A stretch of 64,000 nucleotides of DNA from Paracentrotus lividus (lineage: Eukaryota > Echinodermata > Echinoidea > Camarodonta > Echinidae). Under the pieces are notes generated by a model. The model saw only the letters and a program-made list of their open reading frames with translations. It was not told the DNA's origin and did no database searches. This document shows, in pieces, positions 38,200-52,300 of this stretch. Positions within the stretch are counted from its first letter, which is position 1; the number at the start of each line of letters is the position of its first letter. The translations under genes and the position numbers were made by a program. The DNA lies in assembly GCA_940671915.1 (NCBI GenBank), contig CALNVZ010003430.1, forward strand, positions 22,259,442 to 22,323,441, read 5' to 3'.

Positions 38200-41100
38200 T
38201 ATGCTTTTATATCTGTATATTCCAGCCTAACAATACAGCATATCAAGCCTTGAAACTACCTATCTTTATGATCATGAGTCTAATACATACATATAGGAGG
38301 TTCATTAGGAGCGGTACTTAATGATATCAACTATCGTCTAAATATCAGTCTCTTTGTCTGTTTTTCTGTCTCTCTTAGCCCAACAAAGCCGCGTATCAAG
38401 CCTGGGAACTACCTATCTTCATGGTCATGGGATTAATAGGAGGTTTACTTGGTGCAATCTTCAATGCTATCAACTATCATCTAAATATCAGTCTCTTTGT
38501 CTGTTTTTCTGTCTCTCTTAGCCCAACAAAGCAGCGTATCAAGCCTGGGAACTACCTATCTTCATGGTCATGGGATTGATAGGAGGTTTACTTGGTGCAA
38601 TCTTCAATGCTATCAACTATCGTCTTACCATCTTCAGGTTGAAGTATGTATTATTGTTTATATTCCACATACTAAGAATGTTGCAACATGATTGGTTAAA
38701 AGTCAATCACGTGATTGATTTTAGTTTTCCCATCGTCAATCATCGCTCGTAATGATAGTACTTTTGAGTTTCGCTGATCACCTCAGTACCCAGAGCATGT
38801 AGAGCTATAACGCGTCATCAATTATTTTTAGGATGCCCGAAAAAAAGTGCGTTGTCACTCGGGTTTTTTGTACTATCATTTTTTCCATCACATGCAGCGA
38901 CAGAAAATTCCTCTGTGACGTAACAATTACTTTTTAAAACTTCTTTGTTACGTAACAATCACGTCAGCCCATTTGAGCTAGGCCTTTGTGTCAAATGAAT
39001 TGCGTGCACTTTATTTGTACGCTTGTACGTTACAATTACAAGCGCAGTCATCGATGACTTGAGTGGATCTTTTAAGGATCGAGGAAACCTTGAATTTTTA
39101 ACCAAAATATTGGTTTTCCCCGTACTCTTAAAATGTTTCAGATGTGGAATATAAAGCAAAAAATCATCTCTTGATCCAAATGATTGGAAGTCTATCACTT
39201 CCATGGCAAGCTGGGTGTACACGCTATCTCTCCTCAGCTTTGCTTCGGAGGAGATAGCTTATCCAGCTTGCCTGGGATGTGATAGACTTCCCATCATTTG
39301 GGTCAACAGTGATTATTTGCTTAATATTTAGCCTAATCAGTTTTGATTGAAGAGTTGTAAGGCGCATGTCAGTGTTTAAATGCAATTACATTTAGGGAAA
39401 GGAAATCAATGTTGGTAGCAATAATACACTTGAAATTTAGAGTAGCAGTAAAATGGCATAGTATTTCATTGACGGTTCTAGGATATCATGGGGGCGGGGC
39501 AAGTTTAAATTCCAGAATTTTGTAGACTTAACTTTTTTTAAGGCTAGCTGTGGGGGGCATTAAAAAAAATGTCATTTTTCATATAAGAGCCAGAGGGGTA
39601 GGTCCTTCCCTTGAGTCAGACATCCATTAACAACTAAAAAAATTCTTTCTCTTGGATATTTGCCTGGATAATATTAATTACATATTGAATATAGGTATAA
39701 AACTTTAATATATTACATATTTATGTCTGTTCTTGCTGCACAGATACCTGCATTACCCATGGTCCCAGGTATTGGAAGCTATGGTAGTAGCCGCAGTAAC
39801 CGTAACTATTTGTTTCTTAGTGATCTATATCAGTTCTGGCTCAGACTGCAGACCTCTTGATGACAGCATACAGTTCCCTTTGCAGGTATGTCTGCGTTGC
39901 TTTGATACTTTTTAACTGTAAAGTAGACAAATTATGTTTTCCCATTAAAGTAAAATTATTGTTCTGGTCATGACATTGAAATGCGGAAGACGCTGTCTAA
40001 AAGTGATTTGGGAAGGTTGATAACAGTTTACCCGTACCTATTCCATATTTTGTGCTGTGATGTTTTGGAATTGACAAAATGATATGAAATTCACCCAATC
40101 CAGCTTTGAGTCACATGGACTTACACAGAAATGCATGTATGGGGCTCCACAAAATGTTCGGGACACAAACATATCAGCTGTTTTGGTATACTAGTATTTT
40201 GGGTCATATTATGACTATAAGGGCAAATGAAGAGCAGTCTTTTATTGTGGAGCTTTTTATTATGATACTCTTCCCAAATAGCTTGAAAATAACAGGAAAG
40301 CTCATAATAATTTTCTTCATCTTTCCCACACCTTCCCATTACCCCAGATTAATGCCTTTAATATATGTACCTCAGGTATATGTATGCATAAGGTGCTTCT
40401 ATAGAACCAAGCCAAATAACTTGTTACATGTATATCAAATTCAATGTAAATGAAAAAATGAGCAAAGAAAATGGACTTTCAAAATTAAAATCTTGTTACA
40501 AATCATAGGCACATAAACATGCATGTACATGTTTGCAAATGAGACAGAAAGAATTGGCTCATTGTAATCTTGCTCTGTGCTTGTTATACAGGCCACCACA
40601 CACCATACTACCCACGACTGACTGACCCTGGATCTGAAATAACAAAGTGCGTTACAAAATATATTTCAGATCCAAAGTTTGTCAGTTGGAAGTCGCAAGA
40701 TTTATAGTGTGTGGTGGGTAGACACTCGTGGGTAGACACTAGTGAATTGTACTACCAAAGTTGGAATGTGAAAATAAATGGATTCAGTAGTTATTGACTA
40801 GCCAATATTTTTGTTCTTCATAATTATCAGTTGTTTTGCGGAGATGGGGAGTACAGCGCCTCTAGCACTCTATTCTTCAATACACCTGAGGAATCGGTTA
40901 AACTTCTCTTCCATAAAGAGCCGGGTAAATGAAACACTTTAACTATAATATCTTATTGCTTTACTTGTATATCCAACGTCAGTTTTGTCTACATGTATTT
41001 CAGTCAAAACTTTATAAATGTAAATTCATAAGTCATTTTATTATCGTTCAAAATTAATACCGGGTAACCTAAATTTTCAAATTGTAATTTGACATTGTAG

Positions 41101-41336
41101 TATAATAATAGAGAATAGTTTTATTACACTTTGTATAACTAATCATCGTTAAGACACTTAAAAATCATCATCATCATTATCATCATCATTTTCATTATCG
41201 CCGCCATCATCATTGTCATCAGTATTAAAGTTATTATTCTCATCATCATCATCATTATTATCGTCATCATCATCATCATGTTAAACACCATCAGTATCAT
41301 CATCATCATCATCACCACCATGATAATCATCATCAC

Positions 41337-41370
<34 letters not shown>

Positions 41371-41395
41371 GTCATTGTCGTCATTTTTATCATCA

Positions 41396-41427
<32 letters not shown>

Positions 41428-44400
41428 CATCATCATCATCATCTATCTCATATCTCATTCATCCCACCCACTATCCAATCATCATCATCATCATCAACAT
41501 CATCACCACCATCAATGTTAATCATTACCTGCTTATATTCACTTTCACTTTATATTATATAAATAGTGTATAATCTATCGCGCAATATACTGGATTATAA
41601 ATACGAGAAATACTAAATTATCCCAATTGCAGAATTGTTTCTCCGAGGCCGCAGGCCGAGGTGAAATAGATCTGCACGAGGGATAATTGTCCCCGCCGAA
41701 CGAGTTCGAGCAGGGGACTATGAAACGGGCTCCGTACGTGTGTATGTGTGTGTGTCCGTCTGTCCGTCCGTCCGTCCGTCCGTCCATCCGTCTGTCCGTG
41801 CGTCCGTATGTGATCAAAATCTTCAATTTGCTACTCCTTCGCCATTTTTCATCGCCGATTTCGATTCCCATTTGCTTTATATGATAGCACTAGGTGATGG
41901 CTACTAAACTTCTTCAGCAGAATTTTGACTTTGACCGCTGATTTTTGACCTATATTGTTAATTGGCTCAAAATGCTATCCATTCGCCATTTTTCAATCCG
42001 ATTTCGATTCTGTTGCTTTATGATGAGCACTAGGTGAGGCTACAAAACTTCTTCACGGAATTTTGACTTTTGACCCCTTTGACTTGACCGTTCATTTTTG
42101 ACCTATATTGTTAATTGGCTACAAAATGCTACCCCTTCGCCATTTTTCATCCGATTTCGAATCGCGTTTGCTTATATTGATAGCACTAGGTGAGGGCTAA
42201 AAACGTTTTCAAGGAATTTTGACTTTTTGACCCCTTTGACCTTTGACCTTGATTTATACTTATATTGTACATTGCTACAAAATGCTACTCTTCACCATTT
42301 TTCTTGCGATTTCGATTCCGTTTGCTTTATGTGATAGCACTTAGGTGATGGCTACAAAATTTCTTCACGAATTTTGACCTTTGACCTTTGACCTTTATTT
42401 TTACTATATTGTTAATTGCTACAAACTGCTACTCCTTCGCCATTTTTCATCCGATTTCGATTCCGTTTGCTTTATGTGATAGCACTAGGTGAGGACTACA
42501 AAACTTCGTCACGGAATTTGACCTCCTTGACCTTCAATTTTCGACCTTTATTGTTAATTGGCTACCAAAATGCTACTCCTTCACATTTTCTATTGATTTC
42601 AATTCCGCTTGCTTTATGTGATAGCTATAGTGTGATGGTACAATACTTCTTCCAGAATTTTGACCTGTTGCTTTGACCTTGATTTTGACCTATTTGTTAA
42701 TTGGCTACAAAATGCTACTCCTTCGCCATTTTCATCGATTTCGATTCCGTTTGCTTTATGTGATAGCACTAGGTGAGGACTACAAAACTTCTTCACAGAC
42801 TTTTGACCTTGACGCTTTGACCTTGATTTTTGACTATATTGTTAATTGGCTACAAAATGCTACTCCTTCGCCATTTTTCATCCGATTTTCGATTCCGTTT
42901 GCTTTATTGATACACTAGGTGAGGACTACAAAACTTTCTTCACAGAATTTTGACTTTTGACCCCTTTGACCTTGTGACGCTTGACTTTGACCTATATTGT
43001 ACATTGGCTACAAAATGCTACTTCTTCGCCATTTTTAGCCGATTTCGATTCTGTTTGCCGTTGATGTGATAGCACTGATCGTGATATAATGGGAATTTTA
43101 CATTATCGGCGGGGACATATATTACGCATTGCGTAATTTACTAATCCACTTGTTTAGTATTTGGAGTTCATATAGTCCAGTAATGTTGCAAGATTGTGCG
43201 TTCACTATTTATTATAGTAAATAGACCCCTACATCTTTGACATTGCCTAATCTAGTTTTATCTTTGCAAATTTTTTGGTGCAAATTTAGCTATTGTGACG
43301 TATTTTGTTGCTCTGCGTATCCATTGTTATGAGCTATAGTGCGCAACATTTTACTGTCATTACGCACTAGCGCAACAAGGCAATCGATAGAATCGATACT
43401 CTCCCCATTCATTTAACACAGGCTTTACCCTCCAAAAACCAAAAGTTATATTGTACATATGTACAATATAACAAATTGAAAGTAGGTCACGTGGTACTGC
43501 CCTAGCCAATCGCAACGCATATTTTTCTACCACTATTTACCATTGATGGATATATGAATCTCTCTGCAGGTTCCTATGACCTGCCTATCCTGTCTGTGTT
43601 CATACTAACCTACTTCATCTTGGCATGTTGGACGTACGGTCTGAGTGTCCCCAGCGGTTTGTTCATTCCTTCACTGCTAGTAGGGGCTGCCTGGGGTCGT
43701 ATGTTTGGTATCCTTATCAACATGATTCCAGGAGCGGTAAGTTTAACACTTAATCTGGTCATGATCATGATAGAAAAAAAATAGAAACAGCAATTTCCAT
43801 TCTTTGGGGGCGGACCCAGACGGGCACAATTTTTGCACCCCTTCTATTTTTTTAGAATTACAAATTGAGCAATAGATGTTGATAAAATTACAGCTAAGAA
43901 AATCGCCTTCTGTGCCCCTTCTTCATGTATTTCCTAATCCGGGATCCACCGCTGTCATTTTTTCATATTAGCGTAGCAAATAAACTTAGCATCGATGTTG
44001 ATAGCTGACATACAACTAGGAGAAGTAAATAAACACCTATCAGATGTTGTCACTTGGTGTGAAGCTAATAAACTTACTATAAATGTATCCAAAACAAATN
44101 NNNNNNNNNNNNNNNNNNNNNNNNNNNNNNNNNNNNNNNNNNNNNNNNNNNNNNNNNNNNNNNNNNNNNNNNNNNNNNNNNNNNNNNNNNNNNNNNNNNN
44201 NNNNNNNNNNNNNNNNNNNNNNNNNNNNNNNNNNNNNNNNNNNNNNNNNNNNNNNNNNNNNNNNNNNNNNNNNNNNNNNNNNNNNNNNNNNNNNNNNNNN
44301 NNNNNNNNNNNNNNNNNNNNNNNNNNNNNNNNNNNNNNNNNNNNNNNNNNNNNNNNNNNNNNNNNNNNNNNNNNNNNNNNNNNNNNNNNNNNNNNNNNNN

Positions 44401-47400
44401 NNNNNNNNNNNNNNNNNNNNNNNNNNNNNNNNNNNNNNNNNNNNNNNNNNNNNNNNNNNNNNNNNNNNNNNNNNNNNNNNNNNNNNNNNNNNNNNNNNNN
44501 NNNNNNNNNNNNNNNNNNNNNNNNNNNNNNNNNNNNNNNNNNNNNNNNNNNNNNNNNNNNNNNNNNNNNNNNNNNNNNNNNNNNNNNNNNNNNNNNNNNN
44601 NNNNNNNNNNNNNNNNNNNNNNNNNNNNNNNNNNNNNNNNNNNNNNNNNNNNNNNNNNNNNNNNNNNNNNNNNNNNNNNNNNNNNNNNNNNNNNNNNNNN
44701 NNNNNNNNNNNNNNNNNNNNNNNNNNNNNNNNNNNNNNNNNNNNNNNNNNNNNNNNNNNNNNNNNNNNNNNNNNNNNNNNNNNNNNNNNNNNNNNNNNNN
44801 NNNNNNNNNNNNNNNNNNNNNNNNNNNNNNNNNNNNNNNNNNNNNNNNNNNNNNNNNNNNNNNNNNNNNNNNNNNNNNNNNNNNNNNNNNNNNNNNNNNN
44901 NNNNNNNNNNNNNNNNNNNNNNNNNNNNNNNNNNNNNNNNNNNNNNNNNNNNNNNNNNNNNNNNNNNNNNNNNNNNNNNNNNNNNNNNNNNNNNNNNNNN
45001 NNNNNNNNNNNNNNNNNNNNNNNNNNNNNNNNNNNNNNNNNCATTTACCAAATGCATATTTATATTGAATTCTGTTTATGTATATTTTTTGCAATGTTGG
45101 TAATAAATAAATACAATACAATACAATACATCCCGACAAGCACATGTTTTTCTCGCCCATCCAAATGTTAAGTCAGTGGATAAATGATGTCATGTAATTC
45201 ACTCTGGATCTGTGAGTATGTGTTGTGCTGAGATAAATTGGCTTTTCCCCTTAAATTGAAACCGATTATGTTTTATTTCTTACTTTATTCTTTTGATGAA
45301 ATAGGTTATTTTAATGAGCCTGATGTCTTGAAACATTGAGAAACTGCATAACAAAAAAAATATCAATTCTAACAAGAAAGTAGAAAATGGCTGATTTAGA
45401 TATTTTAATAACTTATTTGCGTTTAACACAATTCGCGGAATGTCTTAGTCTAGTGGTCGTTACACTTGACTGGGGATGCAAAGAAACATATTTGTTATCA
45501 CAGAGCTAATTTTAATTTAGTGCCTTAGTTGGCTTTTCTCATCGCCAGTCTGTTTCATTTACTTAGAGGGCAATACTTCAAACGTAAATAATTGTTGGTA
45601 ATGGACCCTGTTCAAATGTGTGTCTTTGTTTCTCTTTGTAGAATGGTGTCGCTTCGGAGCCAGGTATTTATGCCTTGATGGGAGCCGCAGCACAACTAGG
45701 TATTGTATTATCTCATTATCTTTTGAAGCGCAATTTAAATAAAAAATTGATCATGAATGGGTTAATTCTTCGACATTTGCTCCAGGCTTTTACTTTTATC
45801 ATGTATGTATACACGCCTGACGGACATCTTGATGATTAATTATTCTAAGGTCGACTTTGCCTCAGTCAAAATTCACGTCAAGTCATCTTCTCTTCGTATT
45901 TTATTGTTTTTAACCCCTTTGTAATTTTTTTAAATGTCAAAACTATTTCTTTAGTCCCAACAAGTTAGACAATTTTGACTTTATTTACTATACAATGTAG
46001 TTTGGTTGTTTGATCAGGTGGTACTGTACGTATGACAATAAGTCTGACTCTTGTCTTAAAGCGAGAGCGAACTGACCAACACTCTCATTGACTGTGTGTT
46101 ATAAATATCTAGTCATACCTTCTAAGATAACTATTAATATAAGAGTTACTAAAATAGCCTTATTTCAATTTGTATCAAGGAAACTAAAATGTTTTGAGGG
46201 GAAAATGCTCGTTTTGCAACTTGTTAACATTGTCATTGGGCTTGGAATGTAGTGATGAGTGTGTTTGTGTTTTCAGTCAATGGGCCTGTAATATAAGACT
46301 ACACTGCTTGGCATGTTGCATTATGGGTTAAGAATCAGGGTAGATTTGAGTAGTTGAGGACTTGAGGTGGTGCTGTACAAGACTGCTGGTTCGTATTGAC
46401 TTTAATGGAAACGACAGGTACATGGTAACATCTCCTATGCTTGATGGCGGTCCTGATGCTCGCTAAATGGATCAATGATTTCAGGAAGACAATATAGCAT
46501 TCTATTTATTAAAGTTTGTTTGTTTATTTTAATCAGGTGGTATTGTACGTATGACGATCAGTCTGACCGTCATCCTGATGGAAGCGACAGGTAACATCTC
46601 CTACGCTCTCCCCTTGATGGTTGTCTTAATGATAGCTAAATGGATCGGTGATATCTTCAACCACGGTCTCTATGACATCCACATCCAGGTTCAAAGCGTT
46701 CCTCTGTTGCCATGGGAACCACCTCCATTAGGATCAACTATCCGTGCCACGTAAGCAAACATGTAGATATTCCCTACTTGATCAAAATGTACATGTATCT
46801 TAATAGGTTGTCTTACCAATAAAACTGACTCAAAAACTATAACCGGGCTGATCATTAAATTTCCTGTGAATGATAAGTGATTGGTTGGATTGGTATTAGT
46901 GTTGACAGTATGACGAGGTATTAAATCATCTATTAGCCAATACAGTCAGATTATCAATTTGTCTAATGCCTGCCTAAATGTATGTGAGGTAATTTTTTAA
47001 TTTGTTTTCAAGACATATTAGTATACTTCTTTCTTCTAAAAGTTTTATTGTCCTCTTCTGGACCCTGTAAAGCAGGTTTGCCATCAATTGCGAATATATA
47101 AGAACAACTCTAATTAGTTACTGGTCAGTCTTTCAAACAAAAAGCCCATGCAACAATGACTGTGATTGGCTATTTTCCACTTTGCGATTAATTGCAAACC
47201 TTTGTGTTACGAATCCCAAGACATTATTTACAAGATCAATTTCTCCTAATGTGCAGAATAATATCAATCTTTTTTGGGGCTAAGAGTGTAAGCAAGGGCT
47301 AAGTAAATCAAGAGCCTGTTTAATGCTGCTAATGCTTTATTTTACTGAAAGCTTTGGACTGTGAACACTTTGAATGAAATTGCATACTTTTTGTTGGTTT

Positions 47401-49343
47401 ATATCCACTTGGTCTAACAACAGTTGGTCTAATTCTCTGATTGTCTAATACCACATTGCTAAACCCATATGGTCTATAAATAGTTTCATTGGTCTAAATT
47501 CATTTTGGTCTAATTATTTCTTGGTCTGCTTGCAAATCTGTCTAATTCCATTTTTGTCTGTTACAGAATTGACCAAGTGGTGTTAGACCAATTGGATATT
47601 AGACCAAATGGACATTCGACAAAATGGCTGTAGACAAAATGTGACTAGACCATGTGCGATGAGGCTAAACGGGCATTAGTCAAAGTGGGCTTAGACCAAT
47701 TGGCAATTTACCTTTTTTGTTCTGGTTATTACAGAGAGGTAATGAGTGACCAAGTGATCACATTTAACACTGTAGAGAGAGTATCACACATCTTTGAAGT
47801 ACTCAAGGATTCCAGTCACAATCATAATGGTTTCCCTGTTGTGGACCCAGTAAGTATTCTTAAACCCTTTGGTCCATATTCTGCTATGAAGACTAAGTTT
47901 GTATGCGTCGCAATCTTGTACAACTCTATTGTGTGACCCGCATCAGACAAAAGGATCGCAGTTCATCGCACAATAGATTTTACGAACTTGCGACGCATAC
48001 AAACTCAGTCTTCATAGCAGAATATGGGCCAGTGTATTCTAAAACTCAGTGCCGTATATAGAATTAATCGTTTCCATAACTTTGCTCCGGTGACATTTCC
48101 TCCGCAATAATTTCCATACACTAATCAAATGACTAACTTCCACCCTGGACTGGACACTATACCCTTCCCTAAACCTAAGATTAAACCCTATTGCAACCCT
48201 AACCGTAACCCAGTATCTTAGACAAAATAAAGACCAGAGCAATAGTTGCAGGAGGAAAGGTCATATCACCAGATAGGTGACCCGACATATGCTCCGGCGA
48301 CAATTGCTCCGCCGACAAATACTCCGCAAAAAGTGACAATTGCTCCGCGACATTAGCTCGACGTAAAATGCTCCTGCGTCAATTGCTCCGCCGACATTTG
48401 CTCCACCGACACTTGCTCCGCCGACATTTGCTCCGCCGACAATTGCTCCGCGACAATTACTCCGCCGACATTTGCTCCGCAGACATTTGCTCCCCCGACA
48501 ATCGCTCCGAATGTTGGGACAAATGCTCCGGCGACATTTGCTCCCCGAACGACAATGCTCCGCCAACAATTGCTCCGCCGACAATTGCTCCGCAGACAAT
48601 TGTCCGCAGACATTTACTCCGCCGACAATGCTCCGCCGGCAATTGTTTCTGCAAACGACAAATGCTCCCGACAATTGCTCGCGACAATTGCTCCGCCGAC
48701 AATTGCTCGCAGAATTTACTCCGCCACAATTGCTCCGCGGCAATTGTTCTGCAACGACAAATTCTCCGCCGACAAAATGCTCGCAGACATTTGCTCCGTA
48801 ATGGCTCAGTCACACAGGACTTACGGATAGTTACGTCCGGCGTTGCGTCACAAAAAGTCATTCTGCGAATCCCACGTTACCCTCAATAATTATTAAAATA
48901 TACGGGACAAGATGCGGATGATACGAATAGTTTCGACCAGATACGGACATTGCGTCCACTTACGGATAACTTACGAGTTGATTGGTCCTTTGTTTTTCCG
49001 ACTTACGGAAACTTCCGGATACTTCTGAACACTTGCGGGGATTACATACGTATACCGATAACTGGGAATTTGTTATGAAAAATATATGAACAACGTTTAA
49101 TTTCTCTCTCTCGTCAATGAGTGTGTATTTTTTTTTATAAGACTGTCACTAATAGATCACCTTTCCTATTTCTGCTAGTATATTGGCTTCAGAGTCCCAC
49201 CCCAAAAGCAAAGTGGTAGGTAACCTAAAAGACAAAGGCTGAAGAAGGCAACAGGCAACAGATGTTGATCCAGGGGCAAGCACCCTCCCACCCCACCCCC
49301 CCCAAAAAATAAATAAATAAATAAAGCGGGAAGGAGATAAAGG

Positions 49344-49394
<51 letters not shown>

Positions 49395-52300
49395 AGAAGA
49401 AGAATGTAATGCTGCAGTCACACAGACACTTATGGATAGTTACGTATTTGTTGTTTTAATCTTATTTCATTCTTCTATTCTATCATTTCTTATGCATTCT
49501 TTTGTTTTATTGGATGAACGAAATTATCACTCTTTCCATACTGACTATGACGGGAAGGCATCCGTGGGGATCCGAGGAAAAGAAATATTTTTTGACGCAA
49601 ACTGGACGTAACTATACGTAAGTGTCTGTGTGACTGCAGCATTACATAATTAGGTTTCAAACCACTTTTTATATCACTTTTATTATACAGGCCTTATAAA
49701 AAGATTCGGCCCCCAATAAACAAACAAAAACGAATGATTTTTTTTTTTTTTAAATACAGAAACCGATCGAAAGTACACATCCAAAAGAGGTGACATGCAG
49801 CGAAATCCCTAATTTACACACTTGATTATTTATATTATTACAGTTTTCAATAGGTTTATTCTTTTCCAAAAGTTTAACTCGCCTTTACATGAAGGAGGAA
49901 AAGAGAAATTCAAGTTATGGCCCTCCTTTTTTTTTTCTCTCGCATTTTCCCCTCAAGTATATTGAGATTAGTATTAAAATTGAAAAGCAAATATAAAATA
50001 TTAAAGTGATTGTAATGAAAATTGTTTCCTTTTTTTTGGGGGGGGGGGAGGGGAGTGCATAACTTGCATTGTTTCAAATCATTTCATTGCGATTTTTCGT
50101 TCGCTCTCGCATTCTAGCATTTATACACCATGAAAATGTAACCAAATAGATCAGACTGCTCTGCTATCCGAATTATTGAATGGTAAATAAAGTAATTGCG
50201 CTTTGCGCTCACCGTGATTTACATGCATGACATAATTTGAAAAAAAATATATATATATTCTTGTCACGTGAAAAGGAAATATATTGAGTTATGAGTTTTA
50301 TTTGCAGAGGATTTAAACAATATGGTTTAAAAACATTTTGTTTTCCGTATAATTTTTTAAACGGAAATTAAATTTATTTTTTAATGGAAGCTCACGCTTG
50401 GCCTCCGTTTGATTTGGGGGCCCAAAACGGGAATTTCAGATTTGATACACCCAATTTTTTCCCGTTACATCAGGCGAGGAAAGGGTACACTCAGTTTTTT
50501 TTTGTCACGTCACGCTGCCGAGCAATAAGGGGGGGGGGGGAGGTGTTTTTTTTTTTTTTTTTTGGCTTTCAGCCAACAAAGAGGTCATTATACATTAGCC
50601 ATAGGGGTAGGTTTATTTTATTTTTATTTTTTCATCTTTTTTCCCACGGTTCATACGAAATTCTTGCCCCATCCTTTAAAAATCTTGCTGGTATCATATC
50701 CAGCCCAGTACTTTTATTTTGCAATTTTGCAATTTCTTTAGCTCATCTAAAACAAACTTTGCTGTCACCGGAGAAAAATGAAAGCTATCTTTCGGGATGT
50801 TTTTTTTGTCATAAAACTTTCGAAATATGTCACTGTCGGTATGATGTCTATTGCTTTTCATCGGTAGTTTACAAACTAGCTTGTCCGCTACAGTAGTAAA
50901 GTAATTATTAAACTCATTTGCAATTTTAAATTTATCATGATTTGATTCTCCCTGTACATTGATGACAGTCTCTTGAGTGGTAGAGGCGGGGGAAGAGGAG
51001 GAGGGGGGTCAATGAAAGGGAGGAGATATTTTACAAACAAAATTTCCTGATGCAGGCGTCAATATCCATATGAATATCGGCTCTAGTCATGCTTATCTGG
51101 CAAGACTATGAAAGGTAGCACTATTATATTATTAATTCAAAAGAGTAATAAAGATCGACAAATAGAGAGAACTTGACATGCAATGACAAACGTCTTTTCT
51201 CTCTCTCTGTCTAAAAGGTGCTCGTTCTTGGAGTTTTGAGCATTGCGTCAGCCAATGAGCAATTGTTTTCAATGAAACAGATTTTAAGCTCAGCTATTTT
51301 GTTCCGGCGGAGCAATTGTCGGCGGAGCAATTGTCGGTGGAGCATTTGTCGGCGGAGCAATTGCCAGCGGGGCAATTGTCGGCGGAGCAATTATCGGCGG
51401 AGCATTTGTCGTTTGCAGAACAATTGACGGAGGAGCAATTGTCGGCGGAGCAATTGTCGGCGGAGCATTTGTCGTTTGCGGAGCAATTGTCGGCGGAGCA
51501 AATGTCTGCGGAGCATTTGTCGTTCGGGGAGCAAATGTCGCCGGAGCATTTGTCCAACATTCGGAGCGATTGTCGGCGGAGCAAATGTCTGCGGAGCAAT
51601 TGCCGGCGGAGTAATTGTCTGCGGAGCAATTGTCGGCGGAGCAAATGTCGGCGGAGCAAGTGTCGGAGGAGCAAGTGTCGGCGGAGCAATTGACGCAGGA
51701 GCATTTGACGTCGGAGCTAATGTCGCGGAGCAATTGTCACTTTTTGCGGAGTATTTGTCGGCGGAGCAATTGCCGCCGGAGCATATGTCATGGATTCCAC
51801 CAGATAATCTTGCCAACTCGTTTACAATAGGTAACATGTTGCACGTTGCTTTGTTGGACAAGACCTGTATGAAAGAAAATGTGGTATGTTGTCCTGAAAC
51901 AGAGCTAGCCATACTATCTCAATATACTTCACTGCTCAAATAGACCTACATGTATCTCAATCTTGAACTACATATACATGCATTCATATTGATCATTTTT
52001 TTCTATATTTGCTTTGTCAAAGAGTGTCTTATATTAAAAACTTTTGAACAGCATGTAGCATTCAGCTTGGCTGTTTTCCTCCCCTTTAAAAACTAATTTC
52101 ATTTCTCCATTTTGAGAAAAAAATACCATAATGATTGTTTCCATTGCACAACAATATGAAATGATAATGTGTAATACATCTTTTTGAACAAAATCATGTG
52201 TCGAAATCTATTTTTATAATGAAACATTACAAATTAAATAGTGAAATAATTGCTATCCAGAGAGTAATTCTTTCATGCTCTGATCTATGTTGAACCAGTG

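Larger units (their letters stand above)
48276..51797. mobile_element. TU-like foldback transposon with inverted ends made of 15-bp repeats
   Basis: Left end 48282-48810 is an array of units like GACAATTGCTCCGCC (15 bp); the right end 51300-51790 is the same array inverted (GGCGGAGCAATTGTC). The outermost ~70 bp pair almost perfectly (GACATATGCTCCGGCG ... with its complement). CACCAGATA flanks at 48267-48275 and 51798-51806 as a candidate target duplication. The 2.4-kb middle has no transposase. Known: sea-urchin TU elements have long inverted repeats whose outer domain consists of 15-bp tandem repeats. Lies wholly within an intron. Confidence 0.88.

Noticed and set aside
38226..38521. Mutually exclusive alternative exons
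   Set aside because: Both upstream copies lack a donor and one is frameshifted, so they cannot replace the true exon.
41139..41562. Met-rich and Ile/Ser/His-rich frames
   Set aside because: Translation of the (ATC)n microsatellite.
43955..45171. Frames of 326-401 codons
   Set aside because: Mostly N; the open frame is created by the assembly gap.
48261..48889. Long open frames (up to ~170 codons) on both strands
   Set aside because: They are translations of the 15-bp repeat array; all frames stay open because 15 is divisible by 3. The same holds for 51218-51943.
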